Of a stretch of 64,000 bases of DNA, positions 17,521 to 26,091 are shown piece after piece. The notes under the pieces were generated by a model, which worked only from the letters and a program-made list of their open reading frames with translations, ran no database searches and was not told where the DNA came from. Numbering within the stretch: the stretch's first letter is position 1; each line of letters starts with the position of its first letter. The position numbers were made by a program, and so were the translations under genes. Source of the stretch: Halorubrum salinarum (GTDB lineage Archaea > Halobacteriota > Halobacteria > Halobacteriales > Haloferacaceae); assembly GCF_013267195.1 (NCBI RefSeq), contig NZ_CP053941.1, positions 1 to 64,000 of the forward strand, given 5' to 3'.

Positions 17521-18432
17521 TTACTGATACGGCTCGCAGACCAGCTCGACGCCTTCCTCGAAGCCGATCTCCGGCTCCCAGCCGGTGGCCTCGTGGAACT
17601 GCGAGTAGTCGGCCATCGTGTCGTGGACGTAGCCGTCGAAGGGACACTCTATGTACTCGGGGTCGACGTCGGTGCCGAGCGCGTCGTTGATCATGTCGAC
17701 CATCTCGTTGAACGAGTACGCTTCCTGGGTGCCGACGTTGTACACGCCCGTCAGCTCGTGGTCGGCGGCGAGCTCGCACGCGCGGGCCACGTCGGAAACG
17801 TGCGTGAAGTCGCGGGTCTGAGAGCCGTCGCCGAACAGCTCGGGCGCCTCCCCGTTGGCGATGGCGTCCGCGAACTGCGCGACCGTGTTCGCGTACTCGC
17901 CCTTGTGTTCCTCGTTGCCGCCGAACCCCTGGTACACCGAGAAGAACCGCAGGCCGGCCATGTTCATGTCGTGGTGGTTGGCGTAGTACTCGGCGTAACG
18001 CTCGCGCGCGAGCTTGGACGCCTCGTAGGCCGTGCGCGCCTCCACGTCCATGTCGACCGGCGAGGGCTCGGTGCGGCTCCCGTAGATGGAGGAGGTGGAG
18101 GCGTAGACGACGGTGTCACACCCTTCCTTTCGAGCGCGTTCGACCGTGTTAACGAACCCTTCGACGTTGACGCGGCAGCCACGCTGGGGGTCGCTCTCGT
18201 GCATGTTCCGCGAGGAGAGCGCGGCGAGGTGGAAGACGACGTCGACGTCGACGGGGAACTCGCCGTCGACGACTGAGGCCTCGACGAACTCCACGTCGTC
18301 GTCGAGGTTCTCGGGCGTGCCGAGGTAGGTGTCGTCGACCGCGATCACGTCGTTGTCGGCGGCGAGGCGGTTCGCGAGGTTCGAGCCGATGAATCCCGCG
18401 CCGCCCGTGACGAGGACGCGTTTGTCCTGCAT
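17521..18432 (-). CDS. NAD-dependent sugar epimerase/dehydratase (GalE-like SDR)
   Basis: 303 aa extended short-chain dehydrogenase. NAD-binding GGAGFIGSNLANRLA lies at the N-terminus. The active site has STSSIYG and the YEASK pair (Tyr-x-x-x-Lys), and FFSVYQGFG and DFTHVSDVA follow in the usual places. Members epimerise or dehydrate nucleotide sugars such as UDP-glucose or UDP-GlcNAc at C4. The substrate is not decidable here; together with the UDP-GlcNAc genes further on it may supply UDP-GalNAc. The ATG at 18432 starts the first beta-strand. Confidence 0.85.
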   Translation of the reverse strand: MQDKRVLVTGGAGFIGSNLANRLAADNDVIAVDDTYLGTPENLDDDVEFVEASVVDGEFPVDVDVVFHLAALSSRNMHESDPQRGCRVNVEGFVNTVERARKEGCDTVVYASTSSIYGSRTEPSPVDMDVEARTAYEASKLARERYAEYYANHHDMNMAGLRFFSVYQGFGGNEEHKGEYANTVAQFADAIANGEAPELFGDGSQTRDFTHVSDVARACELAADHELTGVYNVGTQEAYSFNEMVDMINDALGTDVDPEYIECPFDGYVHDTMADYSQFHEATGWEPEIGFEEGVELVCEPYQ

Positions 18433-18635
18433 GGGCGACGCTTCTCCGAGACGGCTGTTTAGCGCTTCGGTCTCGTCGGCTCGCGACGCGCGAAATTCCA
18501 CGCGTGGAACGGCGTTGGATTTCGCGTTCGAAAAGCGAGTGCGACGGACTCGCCGCGGGCCGCGCGGGCGGTCAGCGTCCGCCGAGCGAGCGGGGGAGGG
18601 CCGGGGAATCGCGTCAGCGGGTCGAGCGGTCGATC

Positions 18636-19532
18636 CTACGCCCGGATCGTGATGTCGCCGTCGTTCGTCCGCGCCGTCAGCGCGCCGTCGCCGCCGTTGA
18701 CGGACGCTCGCAGTCGGGTCTCGGTGCGCTCGCGGACGCGGAACCCGGGACCGCCTCCCGAGAGTGCGAAGTCACCGTCGTACGTGCGAGCGGTGAGCGC
18801 CGCGCTGAGGTCGTCGCCGAGCCGGAGCACCAGGTCGCCGTCCGAGGACTCGACCGTCGCGTCCGCCGCGACCGCTGGGACGTCGGCGACGACGTCGCCG
18901 TCGCGGGTCCGGAGCGTCTCGACGCGCTCGGGGTCGCGGACGCGGACCGCGCCGTCCGTGGTCGTCGCCGTGACGGCCCCGGCGGCCCCGTCGACGCGGA
19001 CGTCGCCGTCACGGGACTTGAGGCGCACGGCGCCCCGGGCATCGGTCACCGACACGTCGCCGTCGGCCGTGACGAGCGCCGCACCGTCGGGAACTGACTC
19101 CGCGTGGACGTCGCCGTCGGCGGTCTGAAGTCGGTCGACGTCGACATCCGGCGGCGCGGTGACCTTGACGTCGATGCCCCCGCCGCCGAGCCCGACGATC
19201 CGCGGTTCGCCGGTCGTCACCTCCAGCCGGTCGCCGGTCACCCGAACCGTCGCGTCGAACTCGTCGAGCGAGACGCCGCCGACGGCGCGCTTGCGGGCGA
19301 CGACCTCGACGTCGTCGCGGGGCTCGGCGCTGAACGAGACGTCGCCGGCGACGTCCGTCACGGCCAGCGTCGAGACCGCCGCGGGGTCGACGGTCCGCCG
19401 CTCCGTCTCTGTCCGTCGATCGACGTCGACGACGCCAGCGCAGCCGGCCAGGGCGGTTCCGAGGCCGACGCCGACGGCGCCGAGCAGCCCCCGCCGCGTG
19501 GCCGACGCGGCGTCGGCCGACCCGTCAGGCAT
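18636..19532 (-). CDS. DUF4097-type beta-helix lipoprotein
   Basis: 298 aa. A twin-arginine signal (RRGLLGAVGVGLG) ends in a lipobox LAGC with C31, so it is probably exported by Tat and lipid-anchored. The rest is a run of short strands with recurring DGDV/DGDF turns (for example SRDGDVRVDG, SSDGDLVLRL), the pattern of DUF4097 adhesin-like proteins found in LiaG- and PspC-type membrane-stress clusters. It is the last gene of a set with two sensor-domain proteins; its ATG overlaps the upstream stop by 8 bp. Confidence 0.78.
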   Translation of the reverse strand: MPDGSADAASATRRGLLGAVGVGLGTALAGCAGVVDVDRRTETERRTVDPAAVSTLAVTDVAGDVSFSAEPRDDVEVVARKRAVGGVSLDEFDATVRVTGDRLEVTTGEPRIVGLGGGGIDVKVTAPPDVDVDRLQTADGDVHAESVPDGAALVTADGDVSVTDARGAVRLKSRDGDVRVDGAAGAVTATTTDGAVRVRDPERVETLRTRDGDVVADVPAVAADATVESSDGDLVLRLGDDLSAALTARTYDGDFALSGGGPGFRVRERTETRLRASVNGGDGALTARTNDGDITIRA

Positions 19533-20208
19533 CGGCGCCCTCCGCGGTCCGCGCCGCGCCGCCGAGCAGCGCGTCGGTGAGGAACCCGCCGAACCTGGCG
19601 ACCCCGTTGAGCACGTGGAGCGACACCAGCGCGAGGAGGACACCGAGGCCGGCGCCCGCGATCGCCTCGCGCAGCGTGTCGACCACGTAGGGGCCGAGCG
19701 TGTACGTCACCCCGGGGGCGTCGTAGAAGACGGGCATGCTGATCAGCGTGGCCGAGAGCGCGAACGCGGTGACGAGCGCGGTGAACACCACGACGCCGTA
19801 GACGAACTTGAGGCCGACGAGCACGAGGCTGGTCCAGGTTGTCGGGGCCGTGAGGATCCGCTTCGTCGTCCCGAGCGCCTCCTCGACCGAGCCGAACGCG
19901 AGTTCGACCTCCGCGGGGGCGGCGTCGACGTCGACGTCGAGGAGCCAGTCCGCGAGGCGGCGCTCGAACGACCCGATTCCGAGCGTCACGAGCAACGTCA
20001 GGAGGACGACCGGGACGCCCGCGAACGTGACGAGCAGGCCGATGCCGGTCGAGAGGCCGGTGGTGACGACCGTGAAGTAGGCGATCCCCAGCGGGAACGC
20101 CAGCAGGAGGTACGCCAGGTTGCGATACGTCTGTCCGTCGAAGGGCACACCGACGAAGCGTGCGAGCGCCTCGCCCGGCGAGCGCGGAGACCAACTGTGG
20201 TCGCTCAT
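19525..20208 (-). CDS. Sensor-domain membrane protein 1 (PF13796-like)
   Basis: 227 aa. Four hydrophobic segments form the pattern LAYLLLAFPLGIAYF, then GIGSFERRLADWLL, then a second membrane pair ending in MPVFYDAPG. This is the putative sensor domain found before histidine kinases in actinobacteria and standing alone in haloarchaea. It is a paralogue of the next gene upstream. It ends inside the DUF4097 lipoprotein gene, so the two are coupled. The start at MSDHSWSP (20208) follows a TTTATATG box about 32-38 bp upstream. Confidence 0.78.
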   Translation of the reverse strand: MSDHSWSPRSPGEALARFVGVPFDGQTYRNLAYLLLAFPLGIAYFTVVTTGLSTGIGLLVTFAGVPVVLLTLLVTLGIGSFERRLADWLLDVDVDAAPAEVELAFGSVEEALGTTKRILTAPTTWTSLVLVGLKFVYGVVVFTALVTAFALSATLISMPVFYDAPGVTYTLGPYVVDTLREAIAGAGLGVLLALVSLHVLNGVARFGGFLTDALLGGAARTAEGADA

Positions 20209-20329
20209 AGTGCGCTTACGGCTTGCCGCCCCGTCGACATATAAAGAATCGAGCGCTGCTGATCCGGCAATGCCACCCAAAGTATAAGTATGAGTTTCGT
20301 TCCGACCGTCCCGGACGCCGGTCCCGGAC

Positions 20330-21088
20330 TCAGTCCGTTCCGATCGACGGCGCGCCCTGCCCAAGGGTGAGCTCGGCCCACCGGGCACAGAGCCAACCGG
20401 CGGCGTAGAGCACGTTGAGCCCGACGAGGAGCGCCAGGACGCCCAGGAGCGACATCGCCAGCGCGCCCGGCAGCGTCGAGACTTCCCACGACGTGAGCCG
20501 CACGATGAACGAGACGCCGACCTCGAACTGCTCCCACGGGACGACGAGCGACAGCTCCCGCCGGATCGGCTCCGGGAGAATGAGCCCGACCGACGCGCCC
20601 GGGGCGTCGTAGTACAGCGGCGTCGCCAGCAGCGACCCGCCGACGCTGAGGAGGACCGTGAGGAGCGTGAAGCCGGCGACGCCGACGACCAGCTTCGAGA
20701 GGACGAACGCGACGGCGCCCCACACCGCCAGGTCGGTCACGACCGCCACGGCGCCGTCGGTCACGCCCGACGCCTCGCGGACCTTCCACGACGGCGGGGT
20801 GATGTCTGCGCCGAGGAGGGCCTCCGCGAGCGCGCGCTCGCCGATCGACACCGCCACGACGCCGCCGAGCGTCGCGGCGAGTATCGGCACGCCGACCACG
20901 AGGACGGAGAGCCCGAGCCCGAGCGAGATCCCGACCACCGTGGCGACGAAGTAGGCGATGCCGAGCGGGAACGCGAGAGCCAGGTACGCGGCGGCGGCGT
21001 AGGTTCGCGGCCGGAACGGCGTCAACAGCACCGCGCGAACGACGCCGCTGTCTGCGGAGGGAACCGAGAGCGCGTCTGAGAGCGCCAT
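20330..21088 (-). CDS. Sensor-domain membrane protein 2 (PF13796-like)
   Basis: 252 aa, paralogous to its downstream neighbour over the whole sensor domain: LAYLALAFPLGIAYF, VSIGERALAEALLG, TPLYYDAPGA, then extra membrane helices near the C-terminus. It is divergent from the HTH gene at 21245 with 156 bp between. The start at 21088 (MALSDALSV) was preferred to a longer Arg-rich extension. Confidence 0.76.
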   Translation of the reverse strand: MALSDALSVPSADSGVVRAVLLTPFRPRTYAAAAYLALAFPLGIAYFVATVVGISLGLGLSVLVVGVPILAATLGGVVAVSIGERALAEALLGADITPPSWKVREASGVTDGAVAVVTDLAVWGAVAFVLSKLVVGVAGFTLLTVLLSVGGSLLATPLYYDAPGASVGLILPEPIRRELSLVVPWEQFEVGVSFIVRLTSWEVSTLPGALAMSLLGVLALLVGLNVLYAAGWLCARWAELTLGQGAPSIGTD

Positions 21089-21208
21089 CTGCCGTCTGGA
21101 CCGTCTGCCACCGGTCGTATTAAATCTCGGTCCTGTCACCGTCCCGAGCTGTTCGTCGGCGGAGCGCGAACGGGAGATCGGTTCGGAGCGGGCGCGACGC
21201 CGCCGCCG

Positions 21209-21225
21209 GGGAAATTAAGTTTCCC
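21209..21225. promoter_or_regulatory. Palindrome GGGAAA-N5-TTTCCC before the HTH gene
   Basis: GGGAAATTAAGTTTCCC is a perfect 6-bp inverted repeat with a 5-bp spacer that includes a TATA-like TTAAG, about 25 bp before the ATG of the HTH regulator. This position suits an operator for autoregulation and possibly control of the divergent sensor operon. Confidence 0.45.
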
Positions 21226-21244
21226 GCCGGCGACGTTCAGCCGG

Positions 21245-21601
21245 ATGGCCTCGGAGGCGTCCGTCGACCAACGGGAGGTGTACTCGCTGCTCGACGACGA
21301 GTACGCCAGGCAGATCCTCATCGAGACCTACGAGGAGACGCGCTCGGCGCGCGCACTCAGCGAGGCCTGCGACGCCTCCGAGGCGACCGTCTACCGCCGG
21401 CTGGAACGCCTCCGCGAACAGGACCTCGTCGAGACGGTACAGGAGGTCGACCCGGACCGCGGCCCCCAGCAAGTGTACGCCGCACGGCTCAACCGCGTGT
21501 CGGTGGACCTGACCGCGAGCGGGTTCGAAGTGAGCGTGGACTACGTCGACGAGACGGCCGCGGACCGACTGACGCGGCTCTACGAGGAACTCTCGGGATG
21601 A
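21245..21601 (+). CDS. ArsR-like winged-helix transcription regulator
   Basis: 118 aa. A winged helix spans about 10-80 with YSLLDDEYARQILIETYEE, then the recognition helix region SEATVYRRLERLREQDLV, and a short C-terminal dimer region. Typical of haloarchaeal HTH regulators that sit with small membrane proteins. Its stop overlaps the next gene by 4 bp (ATGA). Confidence 0.8.
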   Translation: MASEASVDQREVYSLLDDEYARQILIETYEETRSARALSEACDASEATVYRRLERLREQDLVETVQEVDPDRGPQQVYAARLNRVSVDLTASGFEVSVDYVDETAADRLTRLYEELSG

Positions 21602-21981
21602 TCGGAACACGCGCAGCGGCGACGGCGCTCGCGGCGGTCGGCCAGCGGAGCGTCCCGCTCGTCGGGCGATCGAGTCTCGCGGCGCAGGTCGACGTGGTCG
21701 GCGGCGGTGCGGGGCTCGCCGCGACCACGATCGCCGCGTTCTTCCTTTCGGTGCTGCTCGCGGTGTTCGTCACCTACCGCTTCGCCCGCGGCTACCTCCG
21801 CACGCGGCGGCGGCCACTGCTGTTCCTCACGCTCGGGCTCCTGCTCTTAGCCCCGCTGCCGATGTTCCTTCGGCTGGCCTTCGGCAACGTCGCGTGGGTG
21901 ACCGCCACCGAGCGCACGGTGGTCGTGACCGCGAGCAAGCTCTGCGGCCTGCTCCTCGTCCTGGGGGTGGTCCACCGGTGA
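21598..21981 (+). CDS. Small membrane protein A coupled to the HTH regulator
   Basis: 127 aa with three hydrophobic helices (about 38-60, 70-92, 105-124) and an Arg-rich loop between the first two. The start overlaps the HTH stop and its own TGA overlaps the next gene's GTG, so three genes are translationally coupled. It resembles membrane proteins that haloarchaea keep beside HTH regulators (DUF7521 is a possible family). Such pairs may sense membrane state and act on the regulator; this is inference. Confidence 0.65.
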   Translation: MIGTRAAATALAAVGQRSVPLVGRSSLAAQVDVVGGGAGLAATTIAAFFLSVLLAVFVTYRFARGYLRTRRRPLLFLTLGLLLLAPLPMFLRLAFGNVAWVTATERTVVVTASKLCGLLLVLGVVHR

Positions 21982-22250
21982 CGCTCTCCGTCGTCGCGAC
22001 CGCCGGCGGGGTCGCGACCGCCTGCCTCGGCACGTACGTCGCGTACCTGGCGTACGACGGCGGTCGCCGGAACGGGAGCCGGACGATGCTGCTGTTGGCC
22101 GTCGGCGTCGCGTGTATCGCGGTCCTCCCGTACGTGATCGCGTACGGCGTGACGCCGCTCCTCGGGCTCTCCGACGCCGCGACGGTGTTCGGAGTCACGG
22201 TGGCGCATTTGGTCGGCCTCGTGGCGCTCGCGGGGTCGGTGACCGACTGA
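21978..22250 (+). CDS. Small membrane protein B of the HTH operon
   Basis: 90 aa from GTG at 21978, overlapping the previous TGA (GTGA). Three hydrophobic helices fill the sequence, similar in layout to the preceding protein, so the two look like diverged paralogues. A longer upstream start at 21894 would overlap gene A heavily and gives a poor sequence. Confidence 0.62.
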   Translation: MTLSVVATAGGVATACLGTYVAYLAYDGGRRNGSRTMLLLAVGVACIAVLPYVIAYGVTPLLGLSDAATVFGVTVAHLVGLVALAGSVTD

Positions 22251-22354
22251 CGGCGACCGCTCCTCCCTGTGTCGATCCGTGGCCCGGCGGAGGGACCGGG
22301 CGCTCCGACTCGCCATCCCGAACCGTCTTTGCGGAGCCCGGTGATTACCGTGGT

Positions 22355-23695
22355 ATGTTCGGAACCAGCGGCGTTCGCGGGCCGGTCGGCGAGGCGGTGA
22401 CTGCGGACCTCGCGCTCGATGTGGGGCGCGCGCTCGCGACGGACGGCGCGGAGACGGTGGTGGTGGGCCGCGACGCGCGGGACAGCGGCCGGATGCTCAC
22501 GAGAGCGCTCGTCGCGGGCCTCACCGAGTGCGGAGCTAACGTGATCGACGTGGGCGTGGAGGCGACGCCGACAGTCGCCCGCGCCGTCGCCCGGGAAGAC
22601 GCGGACGCCGGCGTCGTCGTCACGGCCTCGCACAACCCGGCGCCCGACAACGGGATCAAGCTCTGGACGGCCTCGGGGCGCGCGTTTGGCGACGAGCGCA
22701 ACGACCGGATCGCCGAGATCGTCGAGGCGGAGGCGTTCGAGTTCGCGGGGCACGACGCGATCGGGACGGCCGAACAGCGGGAGACAGAGATCGGTGGCGA
22801 CGCCCGCCGTCGGCACGAACGCGCGCTCCGCGAGGGCGTGCCGCTGCCCGACGACCTCTCGGTCGTCGTCGACCTCGGCAACGGCGTCGGGCGCGTCACG
22901 GCCGACGCGCTCCACGCGGCCGGCTGCGACGTGGAGACGCTCAACGGCCAGCGCGACGGGCGATTCCCGGGGCGGCCGAGCGAGCCGACCGCGGCGAACT
23001 GCGAGACCGCCTGCGAGGTCGCCGCCGCGACCGACGCCGACCTCGGGATCGTCCACGACGGCGACGCGGACCGCATGATGGCGGTCGACGAGCGTGGGCG
23101 GTTCGTCGCGGGCGACGCGCTGCTCGCGCTGTTCGCGCGCCGCGAGGCGAGCGCCGGCGACCGCGTGGCGGTTCCGGTCGACACGAGCCTGCTCGTCGCC
23201 GACGCGCTCGCCGAGGTCGGCGCCGAGGTCACCTACACGCCCGTCGGCGACGCGTACGTGGCCGCCGAGGCGGCGAAGCCGGGGGTCGCGTTCGGCGGCG
23301 AGCCCAGCGGCGCGTGGATCTGGCCCGAGCGGACACCCTGCCCCGACGGGCCGCTCGCGGCCTGCGTCCTGACCGCGCTCGTCGGGTCCGAGGGGTCGCT
23401 CGCCGCGATGGTCGACGACCTCCCCGAGTACCCCATCCGCCGGGACTCGGTGCGGACGGACGCCAAGGCGGCGGTCGTTGAGCGCGTCGCCGAGGTCGCG
23501 GCCGCCGAGTACGAGGACGTGTCGTCGCTCGACGGCGTCCGCGTGGAGACGGACGCCGGCTGGTTCCTCGTCCGCGCGAGCGGCACCGAGCCGCTGGTCC
23601 GGATCACGGCCGAGGCGCGCGACGAGGGCGACGCGGAGGCGCTGTTCAAGACGGCGCGAGACCTCATCGAGCGGGCCGCAAATGACGCGTCTTAA
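22355..23695 (+). CDS. glmM: Phosphoglucosamine/phosphohexose mutase (GlmM-type)
   Basis: 446 aa alpha-D-phosphohexomutase. All four active-site loops are present: the phosphoserine loop VTASHNP (S92), the metal loop DGDADR (235-240), the sugar loop GGEPSG (314-319) and the phosphate loop RASGTEP (407-413). The start MFGTSGVRGP matches GlmM enzymes, which convert glucosamine 6-phosphate to glucosamine 1-phosphate; archaeal members can also act on glucose or mannose phosphates. A GlmU-type gene 1.2 kb on and GlmS at 34.3 kb support the amino-sugar role. It ends in a 4-bp convergent overlap with the TumE-like gene. Confidence 0.88.
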   Translation: MFGTSGVRGPVGEAVTADLALDVGRALATDGAETVVVGRDARDSGRMLTRALVAGLTECGANVIDVGVEATPTVARAVAREDADAGVVVTASHNPAPDNGIKLWTASGRAFGDERNDRIAEIVEAEAFEFAGHDAIGTAEQRETEIGGDARRRHERALREGVPLPDDLSVVVDLGNGVGRVTADALHAAGCDVETLNGQRDGRFPGRPSEPTAANCETACEVAAATDADLGIVHDGDADRMMAVDERGRFVAGDALLALFARREASAGDRVAVPVDTSLLVADALAEVGAEVTYTPVGDAYVAAEAAKPGVAFGGEPSGAWIWPERTPCPDGPLAACVLTALVGSEGSLAAMVDDLPEYPIRRDSVRTDAKAAVVERVAEVAAAEYEDVSSLDGVRVETDAGWFLVRASGTEPLVRITAEARDEGDAEALFKTARDLIERAANDAS

Positions 23696-24144
23696 CCTCG
23701 CTCCGACTCATCGTAGCGTTGCTCGACGCGCTCCGCGACCCAGTCGAGAACCGAGAACAGGACGTCGAGGTGGTGGTCGCCGAGCGGTGACGGCTCCGCG
23801 CCGCCCGCGTCCGGCGCCGGGTGGAAGTGGTTCCTCGGCGCGTCGGCCTTCGGGTGGCGGTCCCAGCGGCACTGGAACCGAGACGAGCCCCGTTCTTCGA
23901 CGTAATGAAAGTAGTAGTCGCCCGTCACAAACCAGTGGACGTCGATCCGGGCGGCGTCGACGGCGGACGGATACGCGGTCGCGTCCAGCGTGAGCACCAG
24001 CGACCGGGGAGCGATCCGATCCGGCTCGAACTGCCAGGACTCGACCAGCGGGGCTGTCGCCGCCCGGCGCCCGATCGTTTCCATCGTCGTCCGGTCGAGC
24101 CGACCGCTGTCTGCCGCGGTCTCGGCGTCGTCATCGTCCGACAT
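23692..24144 (-). CDS. TumE-like (DUF6516) protein of a toxin-antitoxin-like pair
   Basis: 150 aa. The core WFVTGDYYFHYVEERG, followed by FQCRWDRHP and NHFHPAPDAG, follows the layout of the TumE family: an aromatic-His strand, then an Arg-Asp turn, then a His cluster. TumE proteins are the proposed toxin partners of HTH or TumA-like antitoxins. It lies 15 bp after an HTH gene, the arrangement seen in many haloarchaea. Toxicity is not shown by the sequence, and the family call is from motif memory. Confidence 0.6.
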   Translation of the reverse strand: MSDDDDAETAADSGRLDRTTMETIGRRAATAPLVESWQFEPDRIAPRSLVLTLDATAYPSAVDAARIDVHWFVTGDYYFHYVEERGSSRFQCRWDRHPKADAPRNHFHPAPDAGGAEPSPLGDHHLDVLFSVLDWVAERVEQRYDESERG

Positions 24145-24159
24145 GTAGCTGGGGAGGCC

Positions 24160-24717
24160 TCAGGCCGACCCGCGGAGGTCGGTCCCGTCGCGGCCGCGCG
24201 CCTCGGCCCGCGAGACGGCCCGCTGAAGGAGTTCTATGTCGTGCCGCACCGTTCGCCACCGCGACAGCGACTCCAGCCGGTCGTGGACCGCCGCGTGGTC
24301 GCCGCCTTCGACTGACGCGACTGAGGCGGCGTCCGGATCCGGAACGCCGAACGACTCCTGGAGGTCGGCGTCCTCGGCGAGAAGGTCGTCCAAGCGCTCG
24401 CGGAGCGTTGCGGCGGTGTGGTCGTCGGCCAGCGTCTCGACGCGTTTCCACTCGAAGTACGACTCGTTGCGGCGGTACTCGGTGGGACGACTCCCGCGCC
24501 GGTCGGCGATGCCCATCTCGACCAGCTGAGTGAGCGCGTTTCGCGCGCCGTCGGGCGAACAGGCCGCGCGCTCGGCGATCTCGCTCGCCGACGCGTGTTC
24601 GGTCACCCCGGTCATCACGTCGTACACCCGCTGAAACGTGGTTCGGTCCCGTTCCCACTGACGTCGGGCCTCACCGCTCTCGTCCGACGACGAGTCGCCG
24701 GTGGTGTCGTCCGACAT
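24160..24717 (-). CDS. Winged-helix regulator, antitoxin-like (DUF7342-type)
   Basis: 185 aa. After an acidic N-terminus, residues about 25-95 hold a winged helix with TGVTEHASASEIAERAACSP and then DGARNALTQLVEMGIADRR. The C-terminal half is helical and may pair with the partner protein. It is the first gene of a two-gene unit with the TumE-like protein. The start at 24717 follows a clear TATA box at 24742-24750. Confidence 0.68.
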   Translation of the reverse strand: MSDDTTGDSSSDESGEARRQWERDRTTFQRVYDVMTGVTEHASASEIAERAACSPDGARNALTQLVEMGIADRRGSRPTEYRRNESYFEWKRVETLADDHTAATLRERLDDLLAEDADLQESFGVPDPDAASVASVEGGDHAAVHDRLESLSRWRTVRHDIELLQRAVSRAEARGRDGTDLRGSA

Positions 24718-24741
24718 ACCGTTCAGTCGTGGTCTACAAGA

Positions 24742-24750
24742 CATATATCT
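24742..24750 (-). promoter_or_regulatory. TATA box of the HTH/TumE-like pair
   Basis: On the minus strand AGATATATG lies 25-33 bp before the ATG at 24717, inside an AT-rich patch that also has TCTATATT further up. It predicts a leaderless transcript. Confidence 0.5.
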
Positions 24751-24858
24751 TTGGTAGCAGAAATATAGAATCTGACCGCCCTTCCGAGATCGATCCCGAC
24801 GGCCACATCGACCGAGCCGACCGCAGCCGATAAGCCCCGCCCCGCCGTCGGGCCGTCC

Positions 24859-26067
24859 ATGTACGGAGTCGTGCTCGCGGCCGGCCGCGGGACTCGGATG
24901 CGACCGCTGACGGACCGCCGCCCGAAACCGCTGCTCCCGGTCGGGGACCGCTCGCTGCTGGAACGGGTGTTCGACGCGGCCCGCGACGTCGTCGACGAGT
25001 TCGTCGTCGTGACGGGCTACCGCGGCGAGGCGATCCGGGAGGCGATCGGCGAGTCGTACCGTGACCGCCCGGTCCACTTCGTCGAGCAGGCGGAGGCGCT
25101 GGGCACCGCCCACGCCGTGGCGCAGGCCGCGCCGGTCGTCGACGACGACTTCCTCGTGCTCAACGGGGACGTGGTCGTTGACGCGTCGCTGCCGCGGGCG
25201 CTCGCCGACGCGGGCGCGCCGGCGGTCGCGGCCACCGAAGTCGACGACCCGCGGGCGTACGGCGTGCTCTCGACGGACGCGGACGGCGCGCTCGCGGACA
25301 TCGTCGAGAAGCCGGCGGACCCGCCGACGAACCTCGCGAACGTCGGCTGCTACGCGTTCGGACCGGAGGTGTTCGAGTACATCGACCGCACGCCCGAGAG
25401 CGAGCGCGGCGAGTACGAGATCACGACGACGATCGACATGCTGCTCGGCGACGGCCGCCGGATCGACGTGGCGCGCTACGACGGCACGTGGCTCGACGTG
25501 GGGCGCCCGTGGGAGCTGCTGGAAGCGAACGAGCTGGCGCTGGCGGCGCTCGACGACGGGCGCGAGATAGCCGGCGCCGTCGAGGAGGACGTCCAGCTTC
25601 ACGGACCGGTGGTCGTCGAGGCGGGGGCGCGGGTCCGATCCGGGGCGTACGTCGAGGGGCCGGCGCTGATCCGCGAGGGCGCCGACGTGGGACCGAACGC
25701 CTACGTCCGCGGGGCGACCGTCGTGGGGCCCGGAGTCCACGTCGGCCACGCGGTCGAGGTGAAGAACTCGGTGCTGATGGCGGACGCCTCGGTCGGTCAC
25801 CTCTCGTACGTCGGCGACTCCGTCCTCGGTCGCGGGGTCAACTTCGGCGCGGGGACGAACGTCGCGAACCTCCGCCACGACGGCGAGAACGTCCGGCAGA
25901 CGGTGAAGGGCGACCGCGTCGACACCGGGCGTCGCAAGCTGGGCGCGATCGTCGGCGACGGCGCGAAGACCGGGATCAACACCGCGTTGAACGCAGGCGT
26001 CGTGCTGGGCACCGGTGAGACGACGGGGCCCGGCGAGGCGCTGACACGCGACCGGCTCTCGGAGTAG
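24859..26067 (+). CDS. glmU: Bifunctional GlmU-type UDP-GlcNAc pyrophosphorylase/acetyltransferase
   Basis: 402 aa with two domains. The N-terminal ~230 residues are a nucleotidyltransferase: LAAGRGTRMRPLT then RPKPLLPVG, the metal-site LNGDVV and the VEKP loop. From about 240 to the end is a left-handed beta-helix with acetyltransferase hallmarks: EVKNSVLM, HLSYVGDSVLG, NFGAGTNVANLRHDG and GAKTGINTALNAGVVLG. This is the archaeal GlmU arrangement that acetylates glucosamine 1-phosphate and then makes UDP-GlcNAc. With glmM upstream and glmS at 34.3 kb the route from fructose 6-phosphate is complete. Confidence 0.85.
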   Translation: MYGVVLAAGRGTRMRPLTDRRPKPLLPVGDRSLLERVFDAARDVVDEFVVVTGYRGEAIREAIGESYRDRPVHFVEQAEALGTAHAVAQAAPVVDDDFLVLNGDVVVDASLPRALADAGAPAVAATEVDDPRAYGVLSTDADGALADIVEKPADPPTNLANVGCYAFGPEVFEYIDRTPESERGEYEITTTIDMLLGDGRRIDVARYDGTWLDVGRPWELLEANELALAALDDGREIAGAVEEDVQLHGPVVVEAGARVRSGAYVEGPALIREGADVGPNAYVRGATVVGPGVHVGHAVEVKNSVLMADASVGHLSYVGDSVLGRGVNFGAGTNVANLRHDGENVRQTVKGDRVDTGRRKLGAIVGDGAKTGINTALNAGVVLGTGETTGPGEALTRDRLSE

Positions 26068-26091
26068 CGCTGGCCCGACGCCGGAGCGGGA

